Positions 56,426 to 64,000 of a DNA stretch of 64,000 bases are shown here, in pieces. The DNA is from Gudongella sp034006985 (lineage in GTDB: Bacteria > Bacillota > Clostridia > Tissierellales > Tissierellaceae): contig JAVERT010000012.1 in assembly GCA_034006985.1 (NCBI GenBank), positions 1 through 64,000 on the forward strand, written 5' to 3'. Position numbers and translations under genes: made by a program. Below the pieces are notes generated by a model. It was not told where the DNA came from. It searched no databases and saw only the letters and a program-made list of their open reading frames with translations. The stretch's first letter is position 1; each line of letters begins with the position of its first letter.

Positions 56426-56469
56426 AAAACATAAAAAACAGATCAAAATGACCTGTTTTTTTATGTTTT
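56426..56469 (-). terminator. Terminator of the NarL-type regulator operon
   Basis: AAAACATAAAAAACAG (56426-56441) pairs with CTGTTTTTTTATGTTTT (56453-56469) with one extra T. It lies 20 nt past the regulator stop. Confidence 0.75.
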
Positions 56470-56488
56470 CCAATTCTTTGATTTTTAT

Positions 56489-57106
56489 TTAGTATAGAGG
56501 ATTAATTAACCCATTTGCAATCATATAAAATGCAAGGTCTATCGCCTTATCAAAACCTGTTTTGGCTAGCATATTTGATTTATGATACTTGACTGTATGC
56601 TCAGAAATAAAAAGCTCCTCTGCAATTTCTTTGTTTGTCATATGTTTACACATTAACCTGAGTACTTCCATTTCTCTTTCTGATAATGGAGCTTCTCCCC
56701 TTGTTGTAGCAATGATTTTTGGTTCCGGGAAATACAGTTTACCTTCCATAACTCCTTTAGCTACCTCTACAAAATAGTCCAAACTTTTACTTTTGTAAAT
56801 AAAGGCATGCGCTCCTGCTTCCCTTGCCCGAGGTGCATAGGTTATTTCATCAAAGCCTGACATTACTATTACTTTTATATGAGGGTGTTTTTTCCTTATC
56901 TCCTTTGTTGCATCCAAGCCTGATGCCCCACCCTCTGTACAAACATCCATAAGGACTAAATCTGGTTTAAGTTTCATACAATATAATTCTGCATGTAGGG
57001 CATTTTTTAAACTGCCCACTACTAAAAAATTATCTGTACCTGTAAGTGCATTAAATAGTGAATCACACATTGATTCATGGTCATCAACAATAAGTACTTT
57101 ATCCAT
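56489..57106 (-). CDS. NarL/LuxR-family response regulator
   Basis: This 205-residue regulator has a receiver (VLIVDDHESMCD acidic pair, phospho-Asp in LVLMDVC, Lys in FIYKSKS) and a LuxR-type HTH (LSEREMEVLRLMCKHMTNKEIAEELFISEHTVKYHKSNML). I use the ATG at 57106 (MDKVLIVDDHES) with AGGAGGTGAC upstream; it overlaps the end of the kinase gene by 8 nt. It is the obvious partner of that kinase and the best local candidate to bind the CTAGCC palindromes (inferred). Confidence 0.95.
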   Translation of the reverse strand: MDKVLIVDDHESMCDSLFNALTGTDNFLVVGSLKNALHAELYCMKLKPDLVLMDVCTEGGASGLDATKEIRKKHPHIKVIVMSGFDEITYAPRAREAGAHAFIYKSKSLDYFVEVAKGVMEGKLYFPEPKIIATTRGEAPLSEREMEVLRLMCKHMTNKEIAEELFISEHTVKYHKSNMLAKTGFDKAIDLAFYMIANGLINPLY

Positions 57107-58535
57107 ATATGTCACCTCCTGGTAAAACAACAGACAATGTAAACTGTGGATATGGTATGACTTTTAATTTTCCGCCTCTTGCTTCTACCATTTTTCTCAT
57201 TGATTTGATACCACTACCTAGAGTAATTGGTTCAGTTGTTGTGTGACCAATGTTAGATATTCTAAGATTATATGAATAATCCATTTCCTCTGACTCTATA
57301 TCAATCCTTGTTGCAAAACCATGTCTTACGGCATTTGCAGAACCTTCTCTTATTATATCTACAAACAGACCCGCACGTTCTTCATCCTCTGGAAGATGCC
57401 CCTTAAAGTTAATGTCTACTCCAATAGAATTAAATATTTGCTGAATGCTCTTTAACTCATCTACAGCACTATTTTCTTCATGTTCTGCTTTTAATTCCTC
57501 TAATAGTCCTTTTGACATTGATTTTAATAGATTATAGTCCAAATTATCTTCATTTTGTATCATCCGAAGAAGTAGAGTAAGACGCTGACCTAAAACATCA
57601 TGCGCACGCATTTTAGCATCCTCAATTTCTTTTTCTTTGCTTAAAATCTGTAAATTAGCAATTGTATTTTTTAATCTACTACTCTTGTTTTTTAGTTCCT
57701 GTTCCTGGAGCTGTAACTTAGCTGTTAATGCCCAATTTTCACTTACATCCGTAGCGGAAATATGAATACAGTTTTTCATTCTAAAAAGTTTCTCTGTTTT
57801 AGTAAACATCCATGCAGTTTTATCCTGCAAAATGTAAACAACCTGTCCCTCTAGCTGTACTTTTTCATATTGCGAAATATATTTATCTGATACTAGCATT
57901 TCATAAAATTTTAAGGAATCACGAAATACTTTACCTGTTATTAGCAGCATTAATCTTTGCATTTGGTGATTACAAAGAATTGTATACCCATCACCTTCAC
58001 AAAACAATATGCCTGTATGCATGGTATCAACTGCATGCATAATCGACAATGCGGAGATATTTGTCCTTATTGCAATGAAATTGCTTATGCACATTTTAAT
58101 GCTCCTGATCAACAAGAATACTAAAACTACAACAAAAAACCATGGAAATGCAGTGCCCATAATAGTCTCAACAAAAGGCAAGGATACTAAAGTTGCTATT
58201 ATAACATTTATTGAAATCAAGGATTTATTAAAAAAGTATACGACTACACCCAGTACTAGGATAAACATAAAAACTATAATTCTAGCATTTTCATACCCCT
58301 CTGGTATAACAATTCCGTTTCTATATCCAGTTATTACTTCCCCATGTAGAAGAGACAATATAAGTATTTCTCCTAGTATAAAAACTTCAAAAAAATGCTC
58401 AAAAAAACGTCTAATAGTACGATCAGAACGATAAAAATGTAGAATGATAGCTAGTGTTTGAGCTATAACTCCGATACCAAATAGAAATGTAATAAAAATT
58501 CGAGTTGCCCATGAAGCAGCATAAAACTCAATCAT
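57099..58535 (-). CDS. Histidine kinase (HisKA_3 type) with membrane sensor
   Basis: This 478-residue protein has about six membrane helices in residues 10-150, then a PAS-like segment (about 165-270) and a coiled coil. The HisKA_3 phospho-acceptor motif MRAHDVLGQRL follows, and a HATPase domain has EGSANAVRHGF (N box) and GSGIKSMRKMVEARGG. Its start overlaps the upstream sensor by 8 nt and its end overlaps the response regulator. The ligand is unknown and may be sensed by its neighbour. Confidence 0.93.
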   Translation of the reverse strand: MIEFYAASWATRIFITFLFGIGVIAQTLAIILHFYRSDRTIRRFFEHFFEVFILGEILILSLLHGEVITGYRNGIVIPEGYENARIIVFMFILVLGVVVYFFNKSLISINVIIATLVSLPFVETIMGTAFPWFFVVVLVFLLIRSIKMCISNFIAIRTNISALSIMHAVDTMHTGILFCEGDGYTILCNHQMQRLMLLITGKVFRDSLKFYEMLVSDKYISQYEKVQLEGQVVYILQDKTAWMFTKTEKLFRMKNCIHISATDVSENWALTAKLQLQEQELKNKSSRLKNTIANLQILSKEKEIEDAKMRAHDVLGQRLTLLLRMIQNEDNLDYNLLKSMSKGLLEELKAEHEENSAVDELKSIQQIFNSIGVDINFKGHLPEDEERAGLFVDIIREGSANAVRHGFATRIDIESEEMDYSYNLRISNIGHTTTEPITLGSGIKSMRKMVEARGGKLKVIPYPQFTLSVVLPGGDIYG

Positions 58536-60996
58536 TTTCTACTCCTCCTTTCGGAAAAGAAATGCTGATGCCAAATGTATCTTCAATACTTTTTCTTACA
58601 ATTTTTCCCTTTGCCATTGAGATTGCGTCTGTAAGTTTTGACTCGGTTTTTAATAATCCTATATCAACTGATGGAAGGAGTCTCATAGTTGTCCATTCAT
58701 TTTCAATTGCTAGCTCTACAATTATATATGGACAATGCTCTTGAACTGCTAATTCAGTTAAAGTATAGAAAAAATCGTAGAATAATGTAGCATATCTAAC
58801 AGGAATTCTTTCTTTTATTTGGTTTACAGTTACAATTTGAACATTCGAATATTTTGCTATTTCACTTAGTTCCTCTATATATATTATTAGTTCAGTTGTA
58901 TCACTTATAGTTGTTTCTTTCTCTTTAAAAAACAAATTACATCTTCGTTTTATATAACATAGTAATAGTGCAATACCATTAGTTTCAATCAAATGATTTT
59001 CTGAGTGCTCTAATTTTTCTATCCTCTTTGTCAATTTTTCTATATTTTCAGCTATCTCAACTTCTAACTGCTCCATTAAATGTTTCTTCTCTTTTTTTTC
59101 AATAATTGACCTTTTTATTTTTTCTTCTTCAGCTAGGATAATATTGGCCTCTGTTAATTTTTCATTAGATTGCTGAATTTCTCGATGCAACTCTTGTATT
59201 TTAGTAATATCTTCATTCCAAAAGGCATATCCACCCGGAATTGGATTGGCAAATAATAGAGATTCATCATCTTGTAACACTGGCACAGGTGATGAAGCTA
59301 TAACTCTTTCAATAATATCTTTATTAATTAATGCTGCTGAGAAGGATGATATTGCCACTTCGCTTTCTTTGTTTATAATTTGCATTTTAAGTGGTGATCT
59401 TGTAAAAATATCAATATATTTAGTATTTACAGGTATCAAACCTGAACGTATGCATGATTCAAACATAAGCAATACAAAAACTCCAGTGACTATTGTAAGA
59501 TCAGTTTCATAGACAAATGGTTCTCTAATTATATATTTGTAATTGTAAATACCAAAAATAGCAAACACGCCAAGAGGAAAAATAAATCTTTTTTTTCTTG
59601 GGCTCTTTATGCTTTTTTTCAAGAGTATGGCAAAAGCTATAGCAATATTCATCATACATACAAAAAGTACAATATAGTATCCAAAACCGTAGGTATAATT
59701 AATAGCCCAATCTGGCTTATTTAAATCCAATTTAAACACAAATCCATGTATATCATTTGTAAAAACTAATATGATTAATACTCCAATTAAAACTAACATT
59801 TTCTTTAACCATTTAGGTGGAAAAATTTCATTTTTAGGATTATCAATCGCCCATGCCATCCATAGTACTACTAATGGCAAAGATAACTGGAAAATGTAAT
59901 AGGAGTACCATAAATACCTGGAAAGAGATTCATTTACTACCACTTGGTATTTAATCAAACGTACTAGAGCCCACATATTTAGAATTATTCCTGTGAAAAA
60001 AGCTGCATAACTTATCTCTTTTTGCATAGAACGGCGTAGAATCCACGATACCCAGATAGTAACCAAAGTCATATATATTAAAGCTGAAAAAAGATTTTCC
60101 CGAAAGTTAATTGACATAAACCGTTTAGAATTTAGAACTTCTCTCTGGATTAAAGGGCTAACATTTTGAGTGATTTTTGCAAAGTGTTCATAATCTTTAA
60201 CTCTGACAGCAGGCAAATAGGCTTCTTTATCTGGATAAACAGATAAATCACTTTGTCCATCTAATAGTCTGAATTTGCTTTCAAATAATAATTTATCTAC
60301 ATTTTCTTCAAAAACAAGATTTTCATTAGAAAGTAAACCTTTTTCGTATGTAAATGTCCCTTCTTTGGGAACTATAATTTCTATATTACGCCCATCTTCT
60401 ATAAGCGCAGTTGCCTGGTAGTCATAACATATAATAATTGGAGAATTGAATGTATCCATATTAAGACGAGAATTTTTATGAAGAGTTGCCAATAGTTTGA
60501 TTGCTTTTTCCAACGTGTAATCTTCGCCTTCTAAACCGTAGGACATAGCAGCTATTAACATTTGATCATTGCCTGGGGTCTTAGAAAAGGCGACTTCTTC
60601 TTCGATTTTTGATAAATCATTCCAACTAGTAACTCTCGTTTCAGTTTGATCACGGTCGATTGCAATAATAACCGTTGCAAGATAGTGAGGATCCCAATAT
60701 TTAGCAATGCCTGTTTGGAGCGCACCATCTGCTTGTGTATCAAAGGCTTCCGTAGTCAATCCACCATCTACAGTATAATATGCTTTAATCTCAGATTGTT
60801 TAATTGTATATGTAGGTAATATTTGTTCCACTATTTTTGGGTAAAGCGAATAATCGTCCAGATTGCATATAACCGAATTGGACTTTGCTTTTTCCTCACA
60901 GCCGGTTAAAATAACTGTGAATATCATGAGAGTTAGAATTAAAACTAGACTTGAAAGCTTTACAGCATTAGCACAAATAGATTTGAAAAAAAACAC
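58528..60996 (-). CDS. Solute-binding/7TM sensor with a degenerate kinase-like tail
   Basis: This is an 822-residue lipoprotein-like sensor. The N-terminal signal has lipobox ILTGCEE, starting at GTG 60996; a shorter start at an inner ATG is possible. Residues about 40-300 resemble a type-2 periplasmic binding protein (WNDLSKIEEEVAFSKTPG). About seven helices follow (320-560), then a long coiled coil (600-690) and a C-terminal region where a HATPase would lie. I see no phospho-acceptor His and no N or G box, so it is probably not a kinase itself. It may report ligand binding to the coupled kinase. Confidence 0.82.
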   Translation of the reverse strand: MFFFKSICANAVKLSSLVLILTLMIFTVILTGCEEKAKSNSVICNLDDYSLYPKIVEQILPTYTIKQSEIKAYYTVDGGLTTEAFDTQADGALQTGIAKYWDPHYLATVIIAIDRDQTETRVTSWNDLSKIEEEVAFSKTPGNDQMLIAAMSYGLEGEDYTLEKAIKLLATLHKNSRLNMDTFNSPIIICYDYQATALIEDGRNIEIIVPKEGTFTYEKGLLSNENLVFEENVDKLLFESKFRLLDGQSDLSVYPDKEAYLPAVRVKDYEHFAKITQNVSPLIQREVLNSKRFMSINFRENLFSALIYMTLVTIWVSWILRRSMQKEISYAAFFTGIILNMWALVRLIKYQVVVNESLSRYLWYSYYIFQLSLPLVVLWMAWAIDNPKNEIFPPKWLKKMLVLIGVLIILVFTNDIHGFVFKLDLNKPDWAINYTYGFGYYIVLFVCMMNIAIAFAILLKKSIKSPRKKRFIFPLGVFAIFGIYNYKYIIREPFVYETDLTIVTGVFVLLMFESCIRSGLIPVNTKYIDIFTRSPLKMQIINKESEVAISSFSAALINKDIIERVIASSPVPVLQDDESLLFANPIPGGYAFWNEDITKIQELHREIQQSNEKLTEANIILAEEEKIKRSIIEKKEKKHLMEQLEVEIAENIEKLTKRIEKLEHSENHLIETNGIALLLCYIKRRCNLFFKEKETTISDTTELIIYIEELSEIAKYSNVQIVTVNQIKERIPVRYATLFYDFFYTLTELAVQEHCPYIIVELAIENEWTTMRLLPSVDIGLLKTESKLTDAISMAKGKIVRKSIEDTFGISISFPKGGVEND

Positions 60997-61109
60997 CCCC
61001 CAATGAAAAACATTAAAGCCTGCTTAGATTCATTATATATGTTGGTATTACATTAAATATATCTGATTTATGTTCTTTTGTCCACTTTATTGGCAATTAT
61101 ACCAATAAT

Positions 61110-61493
61110 CTAGAATGCAGATAATTTTGCCAATAAATATTTTAGTGATGAATCATAAAATACAAAATCATCTACAATTCCTTTCTTCTTTGTTTCTGTT
61201 GCTAGTTCACGTCTTGCTTTATCATCTTGTGACACAAGTAAAAGCAGATGGATATCTGGCAATTTTTTATGTAATAATTCGCAAAACTGCATCATTGTTT
61301 CTTCTTCATCTATAGCTCTATCCATAAAGTCAATTAAGGCTACATCAATTTCAAAAATTTCTGCATCAAGTAAAGCCTGGTATGGATTGAGCAACATAAA
61401 AAACTCAAAATTAGAATCTGGCATGGACTTAAGAGCAACCGCTAAGCTTTGTGCCAGTATTTTATTAGTTGTAATTAAAGCAACTTTTTTCAT
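61110..61493 (-). CDS. Stand-alone pseudo-receiver protein (paralogue)
   Basis: This 127-residue protein has a receiver-like fold: a first strand VALITTNK without the acidic pair, an Asp at the phospho-site position (VALIDFMD), LLLLVSQDD and the shared tail DDFVFYDSSLKYL. Without the Asp pair and Lys, normal phosphotransfer is unlikely. It lies upstream of the sensor-kinase-regulator genes (113-nt gap) and behind a CTAGCC promoter. It pairs with the gene at 55914-56291. Confidence 0.75.
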   Translation of the reverse strand: MKKVALITTNKILAQSLAVALKSMPDSNFEFFMLLNPYQALLDAEIFEIDVALIDFMDRAIDEEETMMQFCELLHKKLPDIHLLLLVSQDDKARRELATETKKKGIVDDFVFYDSSLKYLLAKLSAF

Positions 61494-61545
61494 ATTAATA
61501 TCCCCTCAGTATATTGGATAGGTCTCGCTAATAGTTCTCATTTTT

Positions 61546-61590
61546 AATATATCAGAAATATTTTATGTTTACACTAGCCGTTACGGCTAG
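61546..61590 (-). promoter_or_regulatory. CTAGCC palindrome promoter of the pseudo-receiver/sensor genes
   Basis: CTAGCC-GTTAC-GGCTAG at 61574-61590, with TGA-TATATT (hexamer 61546-61551) towards the gene. Confidence 0.78.
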
Positions 61591-61627
61591 TCTTTTATCT
61601 ATTTCAATTAAAATTTATGATAACTTC

Positions 61628-61657
61628 AAAAAAACTGCTGCCCAAAATGGACAGCAG
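61628..61657 (-). terminator. Terminator after tRNA-Ser(CGA)
   Basis: CTGCTGCCC (61635-61643) pairs with GGACAGCAG (61649-61657) with one G-U-type mismatch; on the minus strand a T7 run follows. Confidence 0.8.
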
Positions 61658-61700
61658 GTTAAGGACAATTCTTTAATTATGAACATACACGGTGTGTATT

Positions 61701-61792
61701 TGGCGGAGAGAGTGGGATTTGAACCCACGGTGCAGCTTAAACTGCACAACGGTTTTCGAGACCGCCACTTTAAACCTCTCAGACATCTCTCC
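61701..61792 (-). tRNA. tRNA-Ser(CGA)
   Basis: This is a 92-nt class II tRNA with encoded CCA. The acceptor stem GGAGAGA pairs with TCTCTCC, the anticodon loop CTCGAAA has anticodon CGA, and the long variable arm (TGCAG...CTGCA) and T loop GGTTCAAATCC are clear. It reads UCG codons. Confidence 0.96.
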
Positions 61793-61810
61793 TTTGGTTT
61801 CCAATCTATA

Positions 61811-62131
61811 TTATATATCGCTTTTTTCGACTTTGCAAACAACTTCGTAATAAGCTGCATGCATACCCATCTTTGAATATATTTCTGGTATAAGTCTATT
61901 GATTCCACCCTTTCTCTTTATCCAACCACCTTCGTAAATCTTTACTCTATCAGAGAGCTTTTTCTCATCAAATTCCAACATTGTATTGATAGATCCTGTT
62001 TCTGTGCTTATCTTTACATTATCTTTATCATTTAAACCTAAGTCTTTTGCACTCTTCGGATTTATATAGATTGTTGGCGTATGATCTTCTCCTCTTAGCA
62101 CAAAATATTGAGAATGAAGTGAACCTCTTAA
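61811..62131 (-). pseudogene. C-terminal fragment of a molybdopterin oxidoreductase
   Basis: The frame encodes about 106 residues matching the molybdopterin-dinucleotide-binding domain: GSLHSQYFVLRGEDHTPT, then INPKSAKDLGLNDKDNV and KIYEGGWIKRKGG. It is open from a TAA at 62132-62134 with no proper start (only a GTG at 62101), and the large catalytic part is absent. It is the remnant of a DMSO-reductase-family gene whose remainder was lost or moved. Confidence 0.75.
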
Positions 62132-62161
62132 TTAGAATAATTTCACTAGATTATTCTAATT
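62130..62161. other. Perfect 12-bp hairpin at a gene-fragment junction
   Basis: AATTAGAATAAT (62130-62141) pairs with ATTATTCTAATT (62150-62161) around the loop TTCACTAG. It lies exactly between the DUF6935 stop and the molybdopterin fragment. T residues follow on the plus-strand side only. It may be a terminator or a recombination scar. Confidence 0.5.
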
Positions 62162-62162
62162 T

Positions 62163-62687
62163 TTATGCCCAAGGATTTTCAGAAACAGGTATCCGTATGT
62201 CACTAAGTAACATTTGCTCCCATAAAAACCACTCACCAGTAGAATCTTTCTTTCTAACTTGTACAGGTCTTGGGCTATCAGCACCACTTGATTTTAAATA
62301 AAGCTTAGCATAGCCTTTCTCATCAAAACTGCTAGGCACTGTTGATATAGTAACTGTATAGGGGATTGAAGCTTTATATCCATTTTCAGGTGATGATCCT
62401 AAAAAATATGAAAACGGCAAATATTCTTTTCCTCTTAGACGCTCGTTAATAAACTGTATATCGTATGTCGATAATCCTTGAGGTCCTTTTAAAAAATTCA
62501 TCATTTCAAGGGCAACTTTTTTATCTTTTGGCCACATGCACAGTGCTGTTATTAAGAGTGCAGCTGTATTATGTGGTTCTTCTAAGCTTGATTCTGGTAA
62601 AGCTTTAAGCATACTTAAACTTGTAGGAATTTCTTTAAAAGAAACTTGCCATACTTGATTAGCACTTGTATTATTTACTCCATTCAT
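62163..62687 (-). CDS. DUF6935-like conserved protein
   Basis: This is a 174-residue soluble protein. The pattern VWQVSFKEIPTSLSMLKALP, ALLITALCMWPKDKKVALEM, NFLKGPQGLSTYDIQFINER and the end GEWFLWEQMLLSDIRIPV matches the DUF6935 family as I remember it; the name should be confirmed. No function is known. AGGAGG precedes the ATG. It stops immediately before the hairpin at 62130-62161. Confidence 0.8.
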   Translation of the reverse strand: MNGVNNTSANQVWQVSFKEIPTSLSMLKALPESSLEEPHNTAALLITALCMWPKDKKVALEMMNFLKGPQGLSTYDIQFINERLRGKEYLPFSYFLGSSPENGYKASIPYTVTISTVPSSFDEKGYAKLYLKSSGADSPRPVQVRKKDSTGEWFLWEQMLLSDIRIPVSENPWA

Positions 62688-62731
62688 ATATAAGCCTCCT
62701 CTTCAAATTTGCTAGATTAAGGTCAATTGTA

Positions 62732-62874
62732 TTAAGGCTGTTTAAGTTCAAATGTAGTCTTAAGGGTATTCCATGCATCAGACTTCATAAAGTCTTCTAC
62801 AGTGCCGTTTTCGACTTTTACCCTAATGTCAAAGGACAAATATTGTTCATTAGTGTAAGCTGCATACCATTTAC
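62732..62874 (-). pseudogene. Coding fragment without a start
   Basis: A short frame encodes LSKWYAAYTNEQYLSFDIRV, then a Val/Glu/Gly-rich part and DAWNTLKTTFELKQP, ending at TAA 62732-62734. It begins directly after the WG-repeat stop, in another frame, with a TGA just upstream and no usable start. Composition is protein-like. It may be the end of a decayed gene, or the true C-terminus of the upstream gene if a frameshift exists. Confidence 0.5.
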
Positions 62875-64000
62875 TTAATCTTCAATATAATTTAATGATG
62901 TATCTATAGCAATTGTTTTTGCGACCCCATCCCAAGCAATTCCAATATCAAAGACTTTTGCTATATCTCTTAATTTAAAATAATTGTTATTATCAATAGT
63001 ATAAGCAAGAAGTTCTACTTGGCTACCATCTTTATATACGGCAGATGTATTCAATATAGGTGTTTTGTTTTCACTTTTTCCCTTTGCCAATTCTCCTCCA
63101 ACCGGTGTGTATTTTGTGTTTGAAATAAGGTTGATTGCTTTTTTATCCCCATCCCAACTTACTTCAAATTGCTTTTTACTTCCGCTAATAACACTTGCCA
63201 AATCTCTTAATTTAAAGTAGTTATTTCCTTCTATTAAGTAGGCCTCAAAAGATATATCCTTGCCATTAACTAATACTTTTGATGATGTTGGGTTTGCTAT
63301 AAAAGACTTTTCTGTGTTTTTCTCCACTTTTACTTTTTCTTTTTCTAATAGGGGATTTTTCAATATTCCAGTTTTGTCTCCTAGCTTGACTATAGATACC
63401 CCTTCTACAAATACAAAGCTGGCATCATCGTACTTTATTGGTAGAACTTCTTTCCCCGTTTTATCTATATATCCATATTTACCATTTAATAGGACTCTAG
63501 CTAAGCCTTCTGAAAAATCTTCTGACTTATCATATTTTAATGGTATCACTAGCTTACCTGTTTTATCTACATAGCCATATTCAGAATTTAATAAGACCCT
63601 GGCTAGTCCTTCTGAAAATTCATTTGCACATTCATATTTTACAGCTACTACTTCTTTTCCTGTTTTATCTATATAACCTCTTTTTTCACCTAATTTTACT
63701 TTGGCTAGTCCATTAGTAAAGTCACTTGCATAATTATAACTTAGAAGAACTGTTGATGGACTGTTTGAAAAATCACACGACTTATCATATTTAAAGTCAA
63801 CTACTTTTCTTCCCAGTTTATCTATATAACCAACTTTATCACCTAATAACACTCTAGCTAATCCCTCTGAGAAATCACTTACATTGTCATAATTAAGTGG
63901 TATTACTTCTTTTCCTGTTTTATCTATATAACCATACTTCCCATCAGACTCTACCCAAGCTAGGCCTTCTGAAAAATAACCTGCGGATCCATATTTAAAT
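62875..64000 (-). CDS. WG-repeat protein with two copper-amine-oxidase-type domains (5' end outside window)
   Basis: The frame is open to the window edge, so only the last 375 codons are seen. At least six WG-type repeats (YGYIDKTGKEVxPxxYD, FSEGLARVLL) cover positions 63370-64000. They are followed by two copies of the stalk-type copper amine oxidase N-terminal domain (YLIEGNNYFKLRDLASVI and YTIDNNNYFKLRDIAKVF) up to the stop. Such proteins are usually exported and wall-associated; the signal peptide would lie outside the window. The function is unknown. Confidence 0.88.
   Translation of the reverse strand, partial: FKYGSAGYFSEGLAWVESDGKYGYIDKTGKEVIPLNYDNVSDFSEGLARVLLGDKVGYIDKLGRKVVDFKYDKSCDFSNSPSTVLLSYNYASDFTNGLAKVKLGEKRGYIDKTGKEVVAVKYECANEFSEGLARVLLNSEYGYVDKTGKLVIPLKYDKSEDFSEGLARVLLNGKYGYIDKTGKEVLPIKYDDASFVFVEGVSIVKLGDKTGILKNPLLEKEKVKVEKNTEKSFIANPTSSKVLVNGKDISFEAYLIEGNNYFKLRDLASVISGSKKQFEVSWDGDKKAINLISNTKYTPVGGELAKGKSENKTPILNTSAVYKDGSQVELLAYTIDNNNYFKLRDIAKVFDIGIAWDGVAKTIAIDTSLNYIED

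Noticed and set aside
61565..61876. 103-codon plus-strand ORF over tRNA-Ser(CGA)
   Set aside because: It runs antisense through the tRNA and its terminator.

Overview
The window is low-GC, codes densely on both strands and looks like an anaerobic member of the Clostridia (Firmicutes). The markers are a long SRP RNA next to tRNA-Ser, a dnaX-ybaB-recR operon, a CtsR-type operator on clpB, a bacterial V/A-type ATPase, indolepyruvate:ferredoxin oxidoreductase, FeoABC and S-layer homology (SLH) surface proteins. I cannot name a genus.

Positions 1-13100 are mostly housekeeping. On the minus strand lie dnaX-ybaB-recR, a short SelW/Rdx-type gene with an in-frame TGA (probable selenoprotein), a cbpA-clpB chaperone operon behind a perfect CtsR box, and a copper module (copA-copZ-csoR) behind a CsoR-like palindrome. 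On the plus strand lie tRNA-Ser(GGA), the SRP RNA and feoABC behind a Fur-like box. Positions 13100-13900 hold no protein gene but appear to encode a roughly 0.6-kb structured RNA: two long-range helices close it and a terminator ends it. pncB follows.

Positions 15500-25600 are a ten-gene V-type ATPase operon (H, I'-H fusion, C, I, K, F, E, A, B, D). The second gene joins the soluble half of subunit I to a second stalk subunit H. A roughly 110-bp remnant of a second subunit C gene lies just before it. Together these record a tandem duplication of an H-C-I block followed by deletions. iorAB, small membrane and stress genes and a large lipoprotein come next. Then comes an amino-acid module: a kynurenine-formamidase-like hydrolase, a sensor kinase with an amino-acid-binding domain and a sigma-54 activator. 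It faces a gltS-ftcD operon with a sigma-54-like promoter.

Positions 37900-61600 are an accessory cell-surface and signalling region on the minus strand. It contains an SLH/GLUG protein, a lipoprotein-SPFH-zinc ribbon-TPM operon, a 2802-residue SLH adhesin, a second SLH protein, two stand-alone pseudo-receivers, a solute-binding/7TM sensor, a histidine kinase and a NarL-type regulator. Four of its transcription units share one promoter design: a 17-bp inverted repeat CTAGCC-N5-GGCTAG, then 19-20 bp, then an extended -10. This suggests a local regulon tying the signalling genes to the surface genes. The last 2.4 kb hold tRNA-Ser(CGA), gene fragments, a DUF6935 gene and a WG-repeat protein cut by the window edge.
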